A DNA stretch of 64,000 bases from Cytobacillus sp. FSL H8-0458 (GCF_038002165.1 NZ_JBBOBR010000001.1:2294001-2358000); one strand, 5' to 3'; numbered from the stretch's first letter, positions 42,590 through 53,856 are shown. The notes: generated by a model from the letters alone, not told the origin. A program made the numbers and translations.

Positions 42590-43027
42590 TTAGACGAATT
42601 TTCTCTCTTTTATCGGTTTTAGCCACCCATAGCGCTTATGCTGGAGGTCAACAGCCAGAAAGGAAGACTCGCTTTTTCGCAGCACTTCGAAAAAAACTGT
42701 CTCTGCCTCATAGCTGCCGGCCGCTTCTAAAACCAGGCTCCGTTCAAAAACTTCAAGCTTTGCTCTGCTTCTCTTGCTCATCTCTATATAGTATGCACTT
42801 TTTTCTATGATAAAGTCCTTTTTTCGCTGCAGCTGCTGGTGGATATATTTATGCACTTTCAAACCCGGGATTGGCTTAGTCACAAAATCAATTTGCTTCG
42901 ATAGAATAGACTTCATTTCACCTGACGAACGCTCATACTCTTCAAACAACTGAAAAAACATCCGCTCTCTGCCAAAATAATGGGACGCAAATTCATCTTC
43001 TATTAAATACAATTGATAAGCTCTCAT
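42590..43027 (-). CDS. sirA: Sporulation inhibitor of replication SirA (YneE)
   Basis: 145 aa from the ATG at 43027, four bases after GGAGGGG. N-terminus MRAYQLYLIEDEFASHYFGRE and C-terminus KRYGWLKPIKERKF are typical of SirA. In B. subtilis SirA is made under Spo0A control and binds DnaA domain I to block new rounds of replication in sporulating cells. Its place between tkt and yneF is conserved. Divergence in the middle region is normal for the family. Confidence 0.87.
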   Translation of the reverse strand: MRAYQLYLIEDEFASHYFGRERMFFQLFEEYERSSGEMKSILSKQIDFVTKPIPGLKVHKYIHQQLQRKKDFIIEKSAYYIEMSKRSRAKLEVFERSLVLEAAGSYEAETVFFEVLRKSESSFLAVDLQHKRYGWLKPIKERKFV

Positions 43028-43146
43028 CTGGCCCCTCCTTCCGGGACAATCCATTTCTTTCAATTATAAGTAAACGATTTTAAGGAATGTGTCTGAAGAT
43101 GTTAAAAACTTTCACTAATTTTGTCGAAAGCGAAGAATTCAGTTGA

Positions 43147-43305
43147 TTATGAGGATTCTTGGTGGAAGAACATCTGTTGTTTGATTCTTTTACAAATATT
43201 CACTATTGCATATTCCCCGATTTGATTAATCGTAATCTTGTTTTTTGATGACGGCTTGCTTTGTGGCGACCTTTTCTTTTCCTTCCGCTTCCTTTTGGGC
43301 TGCAT
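43147..43305 (-). CDS. Possible small basic protein, doubtful
   Basis: 52 codons from an ATG at 43305 (MQPKRKRKEKKRSPQSK, then KITINQIGEYAIVNICKRIKQQ). AAGGA lies only three bases before the ATG. The N-terminal half is lysine/arginine-rich low complexity; the second half looks like a normal amphipathic helix. It lies between the tkt terminator and sirA. I know no homologue, and it may be chance. Confidence 0.25.
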   Translation of the reverse strand: MQPKRKRKEKKRSPQSKPSSKNKITINQIGEYAIVNICKRIKQQMFFHQESS

Positions 43306-43340
43306 AGTCCTTCTAAGCTCACCCCTATCTTTAATGGTAT

Positions 43341-43370
43341 AAAAAAAGGGAGAGCTTCTCAGCTCTCCCT
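43341..43370 (-). terminator. Terminator of tkt
   Basis: AGGGAGAGCT, loop TCTC, AGCTCTCCCT, then TTTTTTT on the minus strand. Perfect 10-bp stem. Confidence 0.9.
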
Positions 43371-43382
43371 TCCCGGTTATCA

Positions 43383-45389
43383 TTATCCCTGCAGCAATGC
43401 TTTCACGCGTGCTACAACGTTGTCTACTGTGAATCCGTATTCTTCCATAATTTTTTCACCTGGTGCAGATGCGCCGAAGGTATCGATGGCAAGAACATCG
43501 CCTTCGTCTCCCGCATAGCGGTGCCAGCCAAGTGAAGATCCCATTTCAATGGCAAGACGTTTCTTGACTGTCTTAGGAATCACGCTTTCTTTGTACTCTT
43601 TTGTTTGTGCTTCAAAGCGGTCCCAGGCAGGCATGCTTACTACAGATGCATGGATGCCTTCGCCCTCAAGCGCTTTTTGAGCTTCAACTGCGAGGCTGAC
43701 TTCTGATCCTGCAGCAAGCAATAATACATCCGCATTGCTGTTGGAGGCTGGTGAAACAACATAAGCACCTTTTTGTACACCTTCGTATGCCTCTGAATCC
43801 GTTCCTTTTAAGGTAGGAAGGTTTTGACGGGTCAATACTAATGCAGTTGGCTTGTTTGTTGATTCAATTGCTGTTTTCCAGGCAGCTGCTGTTTCGTTTC
43901 CGTCAGCAGGGCGGACAACAGATAGGTTTGGCATTGCACGCAATGCAGCAAGCTGTTCTACAGGCTCATGCGTTGGGCCGTCTTCACCGACAGCGATACT
44001 GTCATGTGTGAATACATACGTTACAGGCAGGTTCATAAGAGCAGCCAGACGAATTGCCGGGCGAAGGTAATCAGAGAACACGAAGAATGTTCCGCCGAAT
44101 ACTTTTAATCCGCCGTGAAGCGCCATTCCATTCAAAGCAGCGCCCATTGCAAATTCACGTACACCGAACCAGATGTTGCGGCCATCAAATGATTCAGCCG
44201 TAAAGTCACCCGTTCCTTTTATCATTGTTTTGTTGGAGCCTGCAAGGTCAGCAGAACCGCCAAAGAATGAAGGCAGGTTCTGAGCGATAGCATTTAGCAC
44301 TTCTCCGGAAGAAGCGCGGCTTGCAAGGCTCTTTCCTTCTTCATAAACTGGGATGTCTTTATCCCAGCCTTCAGTAAGCTCACCATTGATCGCCTGCTCC
44401 AGCTGTTTCCCTAACTCAGGATGAAATTCTTTGTATTGAGCAAAAAGGTCTTCCCATTCCTGCTGCTTTTTCGTACCATTTTCAACAACTTGCTGCTTAA
44501 AGTGATCATATACTTCCTGTGGAACATGGAAGTCTTCTTCAAATGTCCATTTATAAGCTTCTTTTGTTAATTTCAATTCATCAGCACCAAGAGGGGCGCC
44601 GTGAACATCAGATTTGCCTGATTTGTTTGGAGAACCGTAGCCAATGACTGTTTTCACTTCGATCATTGTCGGGCGGCTTTCATCCTGTTTCGCTTCTTCA
44701 ATTGCTTTTGCGATATCGTGAAGATCATTGCCGTCTTCTACACGGATGTACTGCCAGCCGTATGACTTGAAGCGCTGTTCAACACTTTCAGAGAAAGACT
44801 TATCAAGGTCTCCATCAAGTGAGATATCATTTGAATCATAAAGAACAACCAATCTGCCCAGCTTCAAGTGCCCAGCAAGGGAAGCAGCTTCAGCCGATAC
44901 GCCTTCCATAAGGTCTCCGTCTCCGCAGATGCTGTATGTATAATGATCAACAACATTGAAGTTGTCTTTATTGTATGTTGCAGCCAGGTGGCGTTCAGCC
45001 ATCGCCATACCTACAGCCATAGCAATACCTTGTCCTAATGGGCCTGTTGTTGCGTCAACACCAGGTGTATGGCCGAATTCAGGGTGGCCGGGCGTCTTGC
45101 TTCCCCACTGTCTAAACTCTTTAATATCATTCATGGAAACATCATAGCCGGAAAGATGAAGAAGGCTGTATAAAAGCATAGAGCCATGTCCGGCAGAAAG
45201 GACAAAACGGTCACGATTGAACCATTCTGGATTTTTCGGATTGTGGTTCATGAAGCGTGTCCAAAGTGTATATGCCATTGGAGCAGCTCCCATTGGCATG
45301 CCCGGATGGCCGGAGTTCGCCTTTTCAATGGCGTCGATTGATAAAGTACGAATGGAACTGATGGATAGTTCATCTGTGTGATTAAACAT
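43383..45389 (-). CDS. tkt: Transketolase
   Basis: 668 aa, full length. ThDP-binding [20 protein letters not shown] near residue 155 with Mg ligands, [11 protein letters not shown] near residue 28, catalytic His in the [20 protein letters not shown] region, and [10 protein letters not shown] in the C-terminal domain. Transfers two-carbon ketol units in the non-oxidative pentose phosphate pathway. Conserved place between ynzC and sirA; own promoter and a strong terminator. Confidence 0.97.
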   Translation of the reverse strand: MFNHTDELSISSIRTLSIDAIEKANSGHPGMPMGAAPMAYTLWTRFMNHNPKNPEWFNRDRFVLSAGHGSMLLYSLLHLSGYDVSMNDIKEFRQWGSKTPGHPEFGHTPGVDATTGPLGQGIAMAVGMAMAERHLAATYNKDNFNVVDHYTYSICGDGDLMEGVSAEAASLAGHLKLGRLVVLYDSNDISLDGDLDKSFSESVEQRFKSYGWQYIRVEDGNDLHDIAKAIEEAKQDESRPTMIEVKTVIGYGSPNKSGKSDVHGAPLGADELKLTKEAYKWTFEEDFHVPQEVYDHFKQQVVENGTKKQQEWEDLFAQYKEFHPELGKQLEQAINGELTEGWDKDIPVYEEGKSLASRASSGEVLNAIAQNLPSFFGGSADLAGSNKTMIKGTGDFTAESFDGRNIWFGVREFAMGAALNGMALHGGLKVFGGTFFVFSDYLRPAIRLAALMNLPVTYVFTHDSIAVGEDGPTHEPVEQLAALRAMPNLSVVRPADGNETAAAWKTAIESTNKPTALVLTRQNLPTLKGTDSEAYEGVQKGAYVVSPASNSNADVLLLAAGSEVSLAVEAQKALEGEGIHASVVSMPAWDRFEAQTKEYKESVIPKTVKKRLAIEMGSSLGWHRYAGDEGDVLAIDTFGASAPGEKIMEEYGFTVDNVVARVKALLQG

Positions 45390-45478
45390 TCAATACATCC
45401 TTTCGAGTAGTAATTCTTCACTCTTTTAATATTATCGGGTGTCCCTTTTTTTCACAACCAATAGGGTCAGGTAAAGGA

Positions 45479-45564
45479 CAAAAAAAGCCGGTTTGTTACT
45501 ATATTGACACAAAAAGACCCGGCATATGTAAAAAAAGCGGAGATAGAACAGTAATGCCATCTCC
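45479..45564 (-). terminator. Two tandem terminators downstream of ynzC
   Basis: Minus strand, first: GGAGAT...ATCTCC followed by GCTTTTTTT (45564-45528). Second: GCCGGGTC...AACCGGC followed by TTTTTTT (45523-45479), with a long loop. Both lie between ynzC and the tkt promoter. Confidence 0.7.
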
Positions 45565-45613
45565 TCTATTAAAAGAAGGAATACAGCACAGTGTATCCCT
45601 TGCAATTATAGTA

Positions 45614-45847
45614 TTAGTGAAGGCGGTTTTTATTTTGGAATTCTTTCAGCTTTTTCGGAGTTACATCGTTTCCTTTCGGGTCAACGATTGTAACGCCTTT
45701 CAGCGTGTTTAACATACCAGAGCGGAAAGTCTCCAAATACTCTTTGCGCAGCGACGTCTGTTCCTTCGCTTCTGCTTCTGTTAGTCCGGATTCCTTGGCC
45801 TTCTTTGCCAGTTCATTAATTCGGGCAAGTTTTTGTTTAGGCAGCAT
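45614..45847 (-). CDS. ynzC: DUF896 family protein (YnzC)
   Basis: 77 aa, highly charged: KLARINELAKKAKESGLTEAEAKEQTSLRKEYLETFR forms the two-helix DUF896 fold, followed by DPKGNDVTPKKLKEFQNKNRLH. In B. subtilis ynzC is in the SOS-linked yneA-yneB-ynzC operon downstream of a LexA-controlled promoter. Function unknown. Gene order conserved here. Confidence 0.93.
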   Translation of the reverse strand: MLPKQKLARINELAKKAKESGLTEAEAKEQTSLRKEYLETFRSGMLNTLKGVTIVDPKGNDVTPKKLKEFQNKNRLH

Positions 45848-45991
45848 TTATTAAAACTCCTTTATATCAAAAGTTTACCTTTGAATAATTCCGATGGAAG
45901 TTTTTATTATACATCAGCTTCAGACATGGAACAATACTGAAACTCAAATGCCATCATACTAAAAATGAGCACTTTTGACAAGAAAAGTGCC

Positions 45992-46648
<657 letters not shown>

Positions 46649-46981
46649 TTATTCGTTAAGGTCTGAACTGGCAAGCTCTTTATATGGCTGGTCATGCAGG
46701 GCTTTTACTGGAATAACAATTTCATCACCCGGAAAAATCCTTCCAGCTGCTATCCCATTATTTTGTTCTACCCAATTTATAAATTGATCTGTAGACAGAG
46801 AATGCTCAGAAGAAAAATTTTCAGCAATCTTCCATAAAGTATCACCTTCTGCAACAGTGACTTTCACAAACTTTTCCGTATCAGGTGTTTCTATGAGCAC
46901 GAGCAATATAAAAGATGCTGCCAAGCTTAAAACGAAGAGAATAATAGCATAAGAATATGATTTCCACAATTTGTTCAGCAA
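46649..46981 (-). CDS. yneA: SOS cell-division suppressor YneA
   Basis: 110 aa, TTG start at 46981 behind GAGGTGG. One N-terminal transmembrane helix (about residues 10-31), then a LysM domain (VTVAEGDTLWKIAENFSSEH to PGDEIVIPV, about 41-92). Released or anchored outside, YneA delays septation during the SOS response. Divergent from lexA with LexA boxes between, which fits SOS induction. Confidence 0.92.
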   Translation of the reverse strand: MLNKLWKSYSYAIILFVLSLAASFILLVLIETPDTEKFVKVTVAEGDTLWKIAENFSSEHSLSTDQFINWVEQNNGIAAGRIFPGDEIVIPVKALHDQPYKELASSDLNE

Positions 46982-46997
46982 AATATACCACCTCGAA

Positions 46998-47077
46998 AGA
47001 ATATATGTTCGTATTTATCGATTTCATTATAGACCGAACATTTGTTTTGTGTCAACATAAATTCGAACTTATGTTTG
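46998..47077. promoter_or_regulatory. Three LexA (DinR) boxes between yneA and lexA
   Basis: CGAACTTATGTTTG (47064-47077), CGAACATTTGTTTT (47035-47048) and AGAATATATGTTCG (46998-47011) match the CGAACRNRYGTTYG pattern of Gram-positive LexA with one to three deviations each. They cover both divergent promoters, so both lexA and the yneA operon should be repressed by LexA. Confidence 0.8.
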
Positions 47078-47138
47078 TATCATATGGTAATTGATGCTAT
47101 AATTGAGACAATAAAAAACACATACGAGGTGCGTATAG

Positions 47139-47762
47139 ATGGTGAAATTATCAAAAAGACAGCAAGATATATTAGAGTTTATAAAAGAAGAAGTTAAATT
47201 GAGGGGATATCCCCCTTCAGTAAGGGAAATCGGTGAAGCAGTCGGCCTGGCTTCAAGCTCGACCGTTCACGGTCATCTGGCTAGGCTTGAGAGCAAAGGA
47301 CTGATCCGGAGAGATCCTACTAAACCACGCGCCATTGAGATTCTAGATTTGGACGAGGCTTCTAACATCCCCAAGGTCAGCGCAGTCAATGTTCCGATCG
47401 TCGGTAAAGTAACTGCAGGGCAGCCGATAACGGCAATTGAGAATGTTGAAGAATATTTCCCTCTTCCGGAAAGAATGGCACCTGCTGACGAGCATGTATT
47501 CATGCTTGAAATCATGGGCGAAAGTATGATTGAAGCAGGAATCCTTGATGGAGACTATGTAATCGTCAAACAGCAGAGCACTGCCAATAATGGGGATATC
47601 GTGGTTGCCATGACAGAGGAAGATGAAGCAACTGTCAAGAGATTCTTTAAAGAAAAAGACTTTATCCGTCTGCAGCCGGAAAACTCGACAATGGAACCAA
47701 TTATCCTCCGCAATGTTTCTATTCTTGGCAAGGTTATAGGCGTATACCGTCATATGCATTAA
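47139..47762 (+). CDS. lexA: LexA, SOS repressor
   Basis: 207 aa. Winged HTH at residues 1-65 ([33 protein letters not shown]). Self-cleavage site Ala93-Gly94 in GKVTAGQP, catalytic Ser129 in MGESMIEAG and Lys167 in EATVKRFF. Cleaves itself with RecA-ssDNA. ATG at 47139 with GAGGTG upstream. Boxes in front of it show autoregulation. Confidence 0.97.
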   Translation: MVKLSKRQQDILEFIKEEVKLRGYPPSVREIGEAVGLASSSTVHGHLARLESKGLIRRDPTKPRAIEILDLDEASNIPKVSAVNVPIVGKVTAGQPITAIENVEEYFPLPERMAPADEHVFMLEIMGESMIEAGILDGDYVIVKQQSTANNGDIVVAMTEEDEATVKRFFKEKDFIRLQPENSTMEPIILRNVSILGKVIGVYRHMH

Positions 47763-47772
47763 TAGATGGATT

Positions 47773-47799
47773 AAAAGCAGGCATCTCTGCCTGCTTTTT
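47773..47799 (+). terminator. Terminator of lexA
   Basis: AAAAGCAGGCA/TGCCTGCTTTT hairpin, then GTTTTTT. Confidence 0.85.
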
Positions 47800-48045
47800 G
47801 TTTTTTCCAATTTTAAGAAGGTTATCAGTTCCTATTACCTGGTACTATCAGTTAAATCCTACAAAAGTAACTGATACCTTTCTTTTAGCATAATGTTACA
47901 GTCATGTATGACTAATTTATTGTTCAGAAAATTCGGTATTTTTATGCATATTATTTTATAGCCACTTTCTATATAATGGTAATACACCGAGAATCAACCT
48001 AAGGTCGCTTGTCCAAAATCTCGACTTTAGGAGTGTGAAGTAAAG

Positions 48046-48330
48046 ATGTTTTTGAACATTACCTTCGCTTTGTTGATTGGTGGGCTGGTTGGTGTCGTTG
48101 GACATATTCGGAAAGAAGGCAAAATGGTTAAACCCAGAAGGACAAAGAAATTCATCTATCTGGGGGTCTTTGAAGAGGTAATTATGGGGGCTTTAGCGGC
48201 TGTTTTTTTGGTCGTATCTTCAGATCCTGACTCTGCCTTAAAGGTAGTTCTTCTGGCGGTGATTGCAGGATTTGGAGGAGATGCATTGCTGACATGTCTC
48301 GATTTCTTAAAAATAAGACATAAAGAATAG
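48046..48330 (+). CDS. DUF4257 family membrane protein
   Basis: 94 aa with three probable transmembrane helices: ITFALLIGGLVGVVGHI (about 4-20), EVIMGALAAVFLVVS (about 44-58), VVLLAVIAGFGGDALLTCL (about 68-86), and a basic loop KPRRTKK between the first two. Matches small DUF4257 proteins of Bacilli, unknown function. GGAG upstream. The gap 47800-48045 holds a promoter but nothing else I can name. Confidence 0.82.
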   Translation: MFLNITFALLIGGLVGVVGHIRKEGKMVKPRRTKKFIYLGVFEEVIMGALAAVFLVVSSDPDSALKVVLLAVIAGFGGDALLTCLDFLKIRHKE

Positions 48331-48355
48331 AGAGATGCAGAGATAGAAATTAGTT

Positions 48356-48385
48356 AAAACCTCGTTCAATTGAAAACGGGGTTTT
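48356..48385 (+). terminator. Terminator of the DUF4257 gene
   Basis: 11-bp stem AAAACCTCGTT/AACGGGGTTTT (one wobble), then TTGCATTTTTC. Confidence 0.7.
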
Positions 48386-48402
48386 TGCATTTTTCATAAT
48401 AA

Positions 48403-48434
48403 AAAACCCCTGGCTTTATCAGCCAGGGGTTTTT
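48403..48434 (-). terminator. Terminator of glnA
   Basis: Perfect 13-bp stem AAAACCCCTGGCT/AGCCAGGGGTTTT, 5-nt loop, T run on the minus strand. Confidence 0.9.
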
Positions 48435-48443
48435 CATATTTTT

Positions 48444-49778
48444 TTAGTACATGCTCAGGTACTGCTCGCGCTCCCATGGATGCACTTGCGTACGGAACAT
48501 ATCCCACTCGATTTCTTTCGCTTCAATGAAATGTTCGAAAATGTGGTCGCCAAGAGCAGAAACAATTACCTCATCTCTCTTAAGCTCTTCAAGGGCTGCT
48601 GCCAATGTAGGAGGCAGATCCTTGATTCCCTCTTCCTCACGCTCTTCTTTTGTCATGACATAAATATTGCGGTCCACTGGAGCAGGAGGAGTCATTTTAT
48701 TTTTGATTCCGTCCAGGCCTGCTTTTAATAATACGGCCATAGCAAGGTATGGGTTTGCAGCAGGGTCAACGCTCCGCACCTCAACACGTGTACTTACTCC
48801 GCGGGAAGCAGGGATACGGATGAGAGGTGAACGGTTTTGAGCAGACCACGCAACATAGCAAGGTGCTTCATAACCAGGAACCAGACGCTTGTATGAGTTA
48901 ACGATAGGGTTTGTCACAGCTGTAAATGCAGTTGCATGGTTTACGATACCAGCAATAAAGTGGCGGGCGTCATCACTTAATTGAAGATCGCCGGTTTCAT
49001 TGAAGAATGCATTTTTGCCCTCCTTGAATAGTGAAACATTGCAGTGCATTCCTGATCCGCTGACACCGAATAATGGCTTCGGCATGAAGGTCGCATGCAA
49101 GCCGTGCTTGCGGGCAATCGTTTTAACCACTAGCTTGAATGTCTGAATTTGGTCACAAGCTGTTAAAGCATCCGCATACTTGAAGTCGATTTCATGCTGG
49201 CCAGGTGCAACCTCATGGTGGGAAGCTTCAATTTCAAAGCCCATTTCTTCAAGCTCAAGTACGATATCACGGCGGCAGTTTTCGCCAAGATCAGTTGGAG
49301 CAAGATCGAAGTATCCGCCATTGTCGTTCAGCTCCAGAGTCGGCTCTCCTGCATGATCAAGCTTAAATAAGAAAAATTCCGGTTCAGGTCCTAAGTTAAA
49401 ATCAGTGTATCCAAGATCTTCCATTTCTTTAAGGATGCGTTTAAGGTTGCTGCGCGGATCGCCAAGGAATGGAGTTCCATCCGGATTATAGATATCACAA
49501 ATCAGACGTGCCACTTTGCCTTTTTCCGCAGTCCAAGGAAATACTACCCAAGTATCAAGGTCTGGATATAGATTCATGTCTGACTCTTCAATGCGCACGA
49601 AACCTTCGATTGAAGATCCATCAAACATCATTTTGTTATCAAGCGCTTTTTCAAGCTGACTGATTGGAATTTCCACATTCTTAATTGTCCCAAGGATATC
49701 CGTAAACTGTAAACGGACAAATTTCACATTTTCCTCTTCTGCAATACGTTTAATATCTTCTTTAGTAAACTTTGCCAC
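48444..49778 (-). CDS. glnA: Glutamine synthetase, type I
   Basis: 444 aa, the GSI-alpha length of Bacilli. FDGSSIEGF (about residues 54-62, with the adjacent R62-type position for feedback control), [34 protein letters not shown] and [13 protein letters not shown] are active-site stretches. There is no adenylylation segment of the beta type. Makes glutamine from glutamate and ammonium, and when feedback-inhibited it activates GlnR binding and traps TnrA. Second gene of glnR-glnA. Confidence 0.97.
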   Translation of the reverse strand: MAKFTKEDIKRIAEEENVKFVRLQFTDILGTIKNVEIPISQLEKALDNKMMFDGSSIEGFVRIEESDMNLYPDLDTWVVFPWTAEKGKVARLICDIYNPDGTPFLGDPRSNLKRILKEMEDLGYTDFNLGPEPEFFLFKLDHAGEPTLELNDNGGYFDLAPTDLGENCRRDIVLELEEMGFEIEASHHEVAPGQHEIDFKYADALTACDQIQTFKLVVKTIARKHGLHATFMPKPLFGVSGSGMHCNVSLFKEGKNAFFNETGDLQLSDDARHFIAGIVNHATAFTAVTNPIVNSYKRLVPGYEAPCYVAWSAQNRSPLIRIPASRGVSTRVEVRSVDPAANPYLAMAVLLKAGLDGIKNKMTPPAPVDRNIYVMTKEEREEEGIKDLPPTLAAALEELKRDEVIVSALGDHIFEHFIEAKEIEWDMFRTQVHPWEREQYLSMY

Positions 49779-49880
49779 TGGTAGTTCCTCCCTTAAATTT
49801 ACATGAGTAATTTATTTTTTGCTCTGTTAATGCGCGCTCGGAAATCCAAGACATTATCAACGAGCTTAAAAACGGCTTTG

Positions 49881-50288
49881 TTAATGAAAAAAGCGGTGGA
49901 TGTTGCCCTGCCGGGATGAAGAGCGATTAAAACGCCCTGCCTGCACAATTTCTTTGCGTAGAAGTTTCCGGATTTCTTCATCCGATAGATCGCGTCTCGC
50001 TTTTTCAGCTTGTTTATTCATGGTTTCAGTTAGCGCTTGCTGTTCTTTAACGAAAAATAGCTGCTTGATCCCGGCCATATTCACGCCTTGATCAATTAAA
50101 TCTTTGATTTCCAGAAGGACATCGATGTCATTTAAGGAAAAAAGCCTTCTATTTCCGTCAGTTCTAGCTGGAGAAATCAATTGGTGTTCTTCATAGTAGC
50201 GAATCTGCCTGGCAGTAAGGTCAGTCAGCTGCATAACAGTACCAATTGGGAAAAGCGGCATGGAACGGCGAATTTCGCTTCCAGTCAA
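49881..50288 (-). CDS. glnR: Nitrogen regulator GlnR
   Basis: 135 aa, TTG start at 50288, six bases after GGGGGAG. MerR-type HTH ([32 protein letters not shown]) at residues 19-50, dimerisation helix to about 95, and a C-terminal tail ending [13 protein letters not shown] that in GlnR mediates autoinhibition and binding of feedback-inhibited glutamine synthetase. Represses its own operon when nitrogen is ample. The 102 bp to glnA hold no terminator. Confidence 0.95.
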   Translation of the reverse strand: MTGSEIRRSMPLFPIGTVMQLTDLTARQIRYYEEHQLISPARTDGNRRLFSLNDIDVLLEIKDLIDQGVNMAGIKQLFFVKEQQALTETMNKQAEKARRDLSDEEIRKLLRKEIVQAGRFNRSSSRQGNIHRFFH

Positions 50289-50323
50289 CTATTTCTCCCC
50301 CTTTTCAATTACTTCTTGAATTT

Positions 50324-50374
50324 ATTATATGTAATGTCAGATAATCTGTCAACAATATGTTAGTTTTTATAACA
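50324..50374 (-). promoter_or_regulatory. glnRA promoter with two GlnR/TnrA operators
   Basis: Minus strand: operator 1 TGTTATAAAAACTAACA (50374-50358), a perfect TGTNA-N7-TNACA box; operator 2 TGACAGATTATCTGACA (50351-50335), whose start overlaps the -35 TTGACA (50352-50347); 17-bp spacer; -10 TATAAT (50329-50324). The layout equals the o1/o2 arrangement I recall for B. subtilis glnRA. Confidence 0.9.
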
Positions 50375-50430
50375 TGATTTTTTCAAAAAATTTTTTCCTT
50401 TCATATTTTCATATAATTCTCAGTAAAGCA

Positions 50431-50468
50431 AAAGAGAGGGACAACTAACTATGTAGCTGTCCCTCTTA
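50431..50468 (-). terminator. Terminator of ynbB
   Basis: AGAGGGACA/TGTCCCTCT stem with a loop of about 14 nt, then CTTTTGC on the minus strand. Confidence 0.6.
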
Positions 50469-50475
50469 TATTCAC

Positions 50476-51747
50476 CTAATTTATTTGGACTAAACCCTTT
50501 TCCAGCAATTGGTTCAATGCGATGCATACAGCCATTTTCACATGCGAATAGGTAAGGCCGCCCTGGACATAAGCAACGTATGGAGGTCTTATCGGTCCGT
50601 CTGCAGTCAGCTCAATGCTTGCACCCTGGATAAAAGTACCAGCTGCCATAATGACATCATCTTCATACCCCGGCATATAAGCAGGGTAGGCTGTTACGTG
50701 GGAATTAACAGGTGATGCAAATTGAATCGCCTGGCAAAACCCCACCATTTTCTCTTTATCATCAAATTGAACAGATTGAATTAAATCAGTTCTATTACTG
50801 TCCCACTTTGGGTTGGAGTTCATTCCGAGCCGCTCAAGCAGTGCTGCTGTAAAAACAGCCCCTTTCAGCGCCTGGCCGACAACGTGTGGAGCAAGGAAAA
50901 AACCCTGATACATTTCCTGAAGGCTGTACAGGGAAGCACCCGCTTCTGCACCAATTCCCGGTGAAGTCATTCGGTAGGAGCAGGCTTCCACCCATTCCTT
51001 CTTCCCGACAATATAACCGCCTGTCTTGGCAATCCCGCCGCCAGGGTTCTTGATGAGCGACCCGGCCATCAAGTCTGCCCCAACATGGCAAGGCTCCCTG
51101 TCCTCTACAAACTCCCCATAACAATTATCAACAAAAACAATCACATCCGGTTTAATTTCTTTTACAAACTGAATCATTTCTTCTATTAGTTCAATTGTGA
51201 AAGATGGTCTTGTTGCGTATCCTTTAGAACGCTGAATGCCAATCATTTTCGTGTTCGGCCTGATGGCTTTTTCAATCGCAGGGTAATTGATGCTTCCATC
51301 TTCATTCAGCGGGATGCTATTGTATCCAATGCCGAACTCTTTCAGCGAGCCGTTGCCAGATCCCCGGATTCCAACGATTTCTTCCAGTGTGTCATAGGGC
51401 TTGCCTGTTATGTACAGCAATTCATCACCCGGCCGCAATATGCCAAAGAGTGCAATGGAAATGGCATGGGTGCCTGAAATAATCTGAGGACGCACCAATC
51501 CGGCTTCCCCGCCGAATACTTCTGCATATATTTCCTCCAATGTATCCCTGCCGATATCATCGTATCCGTAACCGGTTGATGGAATGAAATGAGAGTCGCT
51601 GACTTTGAAATTTTGAAAACTCTTTAATACACGGAATTGGTTCTCATCAATCCGCTCATCAATGTTCTTTAATACTTCTGAAATTTGCTGCTCCACTTCT
51701 TTTACAATCGGCTGCAGCTTTTCTCCTTGCGATAACTGTTGAAACAT
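50476..51747 (-). CDS. ynbB: YnbB-like PLP-dependent protein (methionine gamma-lyase family)
   Basis: 423 aa, fold-type I PLP enzyme of the 'aluminium resistance' group. The cofactor region includes RPQIISGTHAISIALFGILRPGD, VIVFVDNCYGEFVE with the PLP Asp, and the Schiff-base Lys in AGSLIKNPGGGIAKTGGYIVG. Resembles cystathionine gamma-lyase-type enzymes, but the reaction is unproven. ATG at 51747 behind AGGAG; 14 bp after hflX, as in ynbA-ynbB of B. subtilis. Confidence 0.9.
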   Translation of the reverse strand: MFQQLSQGEKLQPIVKEVEQQISEVLKNIDERIDENQFRVLKSFQNFKVSDSHFIPSTGYGYDDIGRDTLEEIYAEVFGGEAGLVRPQIISGTHAISIALFGILRPGDELLYITGKPYDTLEEIVGIRGSGNGSLKEFGIGYNSIPLNEDGSINYPAIEKAIRPNTKMIGIQRSKGYATRPSFTIELIEEMIQFVKEIKPDVIVFVDNCYGEFVEDREPCHVGADLMAGSLIKNPGGGIAKTGGYIVGKKEWVEACSYRMTSPGIGAEAGASLYSLQEMYQGFFLAPHVVGQALKGAVFTAALLERLGMNSNPKWDSNRTDLIQSVQFDDKEKMVGFCQAIQFASPVNSHVTAYPAYMPGYEDDVIMAAGTFIQGASIELTADGPIRPPYVAYVQGGLTYSHVKMAVCIALNQLLEKGLVQIN

Positions 51748-51760
51748 GATGTTCTCCTAA

Positions 51761-53017
51761 CTATACTGTATATTTCGTTAAAGGTCCTGAGATCTGATGG
51801 TCTTCGAGGTAATAGCCCTTGCAGACATAGAGTTCTTTGTCTTCATTAAATGACAATTCCCTCAGGATGGTTTCATTCTTGAGCTGTGACAGCAGTTTCC
51901 CTTCTGTCGACGGCACCTCAACATGATAATGCTTCATCATCCCCAGGATCATCTGCTCGATTTTCCGTTTCAGCTCATTGCGGTCATCTTCTTCAAAGGC
52001 ACTGATTTGAATCGTTTCTGTCCTGGCGGTCGGGACAAAATCAGGATGCCTTAGATCTCTTTTATTATATACCGTCAGCTGTGGTATTTTATCATTTTCC
52101 AAATCTTCTATTAGTTTATTGACTGTCTGCTCATGCTGGTAATAATCTGGATTCGACATATCGACTACATGAAGAAGGAGATCTGCTTCCTTTACTTCTT
52201 CCAGGGTGGAACGGAATGCCGCAATCAGCGTAGTCGGCAAATCCTGGATAAATCCGACTGTATCTGTTACAAGTGTAATGAATCCGCTTGGCAAAATCAG
52301 CTTGCGGGTCATTGGGTCAAGTGTGGCGAACAGCTGGTTCTCTTCATAAGAATCTGCTTCAGACAGCCTGTTAAAAATCGTGGACTTCCCTGCGTTTGTA
52401 TAGCCGACAAGCGCAATTTGGAATGCTTTGTTTTTCTTCCTCCGTTCACGATATCTGTCCCGGTGCTGTACAATGACGGAAAGCTGGGCCTTAATATCAT
52501 CAATACGGCGGCGAATATGCCGGCGGTCTGATTCAAGCTTGGTCTCACCCGGCCCCCTTGTGCCGATTCCCCCTCCAAGTCTTGAAAGCTGGACACCCTG
52601 GCCTGACAGGCGCGGCAGCAAATACTGCAATTGAGCCAATTCAACCTGCAGTTTCCCTTCTTTAGAGCGTGCTCTTTGAGCGAAGATATCTAATATCAGC
52701 TGTGTGCGGTCAATGATTCGCGCATCCAATTCTGCAGATAGGTTTCGAACCTGGCTTGGTGAAAGCTCATCGTTAAAAATGATAATATCTGATTCCATTT
52801 CTTCCTGAAGAGCAGCCAGTTCCTCCACTTTTCCTTTTCCTATATATGTAGACGGATGAACCCGGTCCCTTTTTTGTGTCACCGAAGCTAAAACTTTCCC
52901 GTTGGCAGTTTCCGTTAAGGATTCCAATTCTTCCATTGAATATTCAAACCGCTGATCATCTTCTTCAGTATGGCAGCCGACAAGAATGACTTTTTCATAA
53001 TCTGGCTTTTGTTCCAA
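51761..53017 (-). CDS. hflX: GTPase HflX (YnbA)
   Basis: 418 aa from the TTG at 53017 ([14 protein letters not shown]), seven bases after AGAGGG; the ATG at 53035 (424 aa) lies before that site. N-terminal HflX domain with [16 protein letters not shown] and [15 protein letters not shown] (about 125-175), then a G domain with GYTNAGKST (G1), [16 protein letters not shown] (G3) and NKRDL (G4). Ribosome-splitting GTPase active after stress. Conserved upstream of ynbB and, in B. subtilis, downstream of spoVK; here that link is broken by the accessory block. Confidence 0.94.
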   Translation of the reverse strand: MEQKPDYEKVILVGCHTEEDDQRFEYSMEELESLTETANGKVLASVTQKRDRVHPSTYIGKGKVEELAALQEEMESDIIIFNDELSPSQVRNLSAELDARIIDRTQLILDIFAQRARSKEGKLQVELAQLQYLLPRLSGQGVQLSRLGGGIGTRGPGETKLESDRRHIRRRIDDIKAQLSVIVQHRDRYRERRKKNKAFQIALVGYTNAGKSTIFNRLSEADSYEENQLFATLDPMTRKLILPSGFITLVTDTVGFIQDLPTTLIAAFRSTLEEVKEADLLLHVVDMSNPDYYQHEQTVNKLIEDLENDKIPQLTVYNKRDLRHPDFVPTARTETIQISAFEEDDRNELKRKIEQMILGMMKHYHVEVPSTEGKLLSQLKNETILRELSFNEDKELYVCKGYYLEDHQISGPLTKYTV

Positions 53018-53238
53018 CCAGCATCCCTCTTTCATAGTCTTATTTTAATTGATCATAACAAAAAACCTGGTCAAATACTAATCTCACCGCTAATCATAGG
53101 CTTTTGCACCAATACATAAAAAAAGGTTGTATTTCTATTTTTCCGTGTTAAAATCATATTGTTTGGAAAGAATTTACGTTTGTTCTTAAATTGGACAAAA
53201 ATAGATATAGAGATTTGCATCATGAGGAGAAATGGCAT

Positions 53239-53856
53239 ATGACATGGGAAGTTTTAAGTATGATTGGCACTATTGCCTTCGCTGTCAGCGGTGCAATTGT
53301 TGCCATGGAAGAAGAATATGATATTTTAGGTGTATATATCCTCGGGATTGTTACTGCTTTTGGCGGCGGGGCCATCCGAAACCTGCTAATAGGCGTTCCA
53401 GTCTCTGCCCTCTGGGAACAGGGGTTATTTTTTCAGATTGCCCTTTTATCCATCACAGCAGTAATGCTGTTCCCGAACAACCTGCTCAAACACTGGCAAA
53501 AGTGGGGCAATTTCACTGACGCAATCGGATTATCCGCATTTGCCATCCAAGGAGCATTGTACGCAACTGAAATGAATCATCCTTTAAGCGCTGTAATTGT
53601 GGCAGCAGTATTGACAGGAAGCGGCGGTGGAATAGTCCGCGACCTTCTTGCAAGAAGAAAACCGCTTGTATTACGATCTGAAATTTATGCTGTCTGGGCT
53701 ATCCTTTGCGGCTTCGCAGTCGGACTCGGAATCGCCTCAGCACCGTTTGAACTTTATGCTTTGTTTATCATCATTACCGCTTTGAGGGTTTTATCTTACA
53801 CATATAATTGGAAGCTTCCCGTTAAGAGTCTGGGGACAAGCAAAAGCATCGGCTAG
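53239..53856 (+). CDS. Trimeric intracellular cation channel (TRIC/UPF0126) family protein
   Basis: 205 aa from the ATG at 53239, behind GAGGAG. Seven transmembrane helices in two similar halves, each with the glycine motif: GIVTAFGGGAIRNLLIG (about 41-57) and VLTGSGGGIVRDLLARR (about 128-144). Relatives of TRIC channels; YvgT is the B. subtilis form. Passes cations, or may be linked to amino acid handling. Divergent from hflX with a gap of 220 bp that holds only presumed promoters. Confidence 0.9.
   Translation: MTWEVLSMIGTIAFAVSGAIVAMEEEYDILGVYILGIVTAFGGGAIRNLLIGVPVSALWEQGLFFQIALLSITAVMLFPNNLLKHWQKWGNFTDAIGLSAFAIQGALYATEMNHPLSAVIVAAVLTGSGGGIVRDLLARRKPLVLRSEIYAVWAILCGFAVGLGIASAPFELYALFIIITALRVLSYTYNWKLPVKSLGTSKSIG

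Noticed and set aside
49799..49981. Small minus-strand frame between glnR and glnA
   Set aside because: Overlaps the end of glnR in another frame and resembles no known protein.
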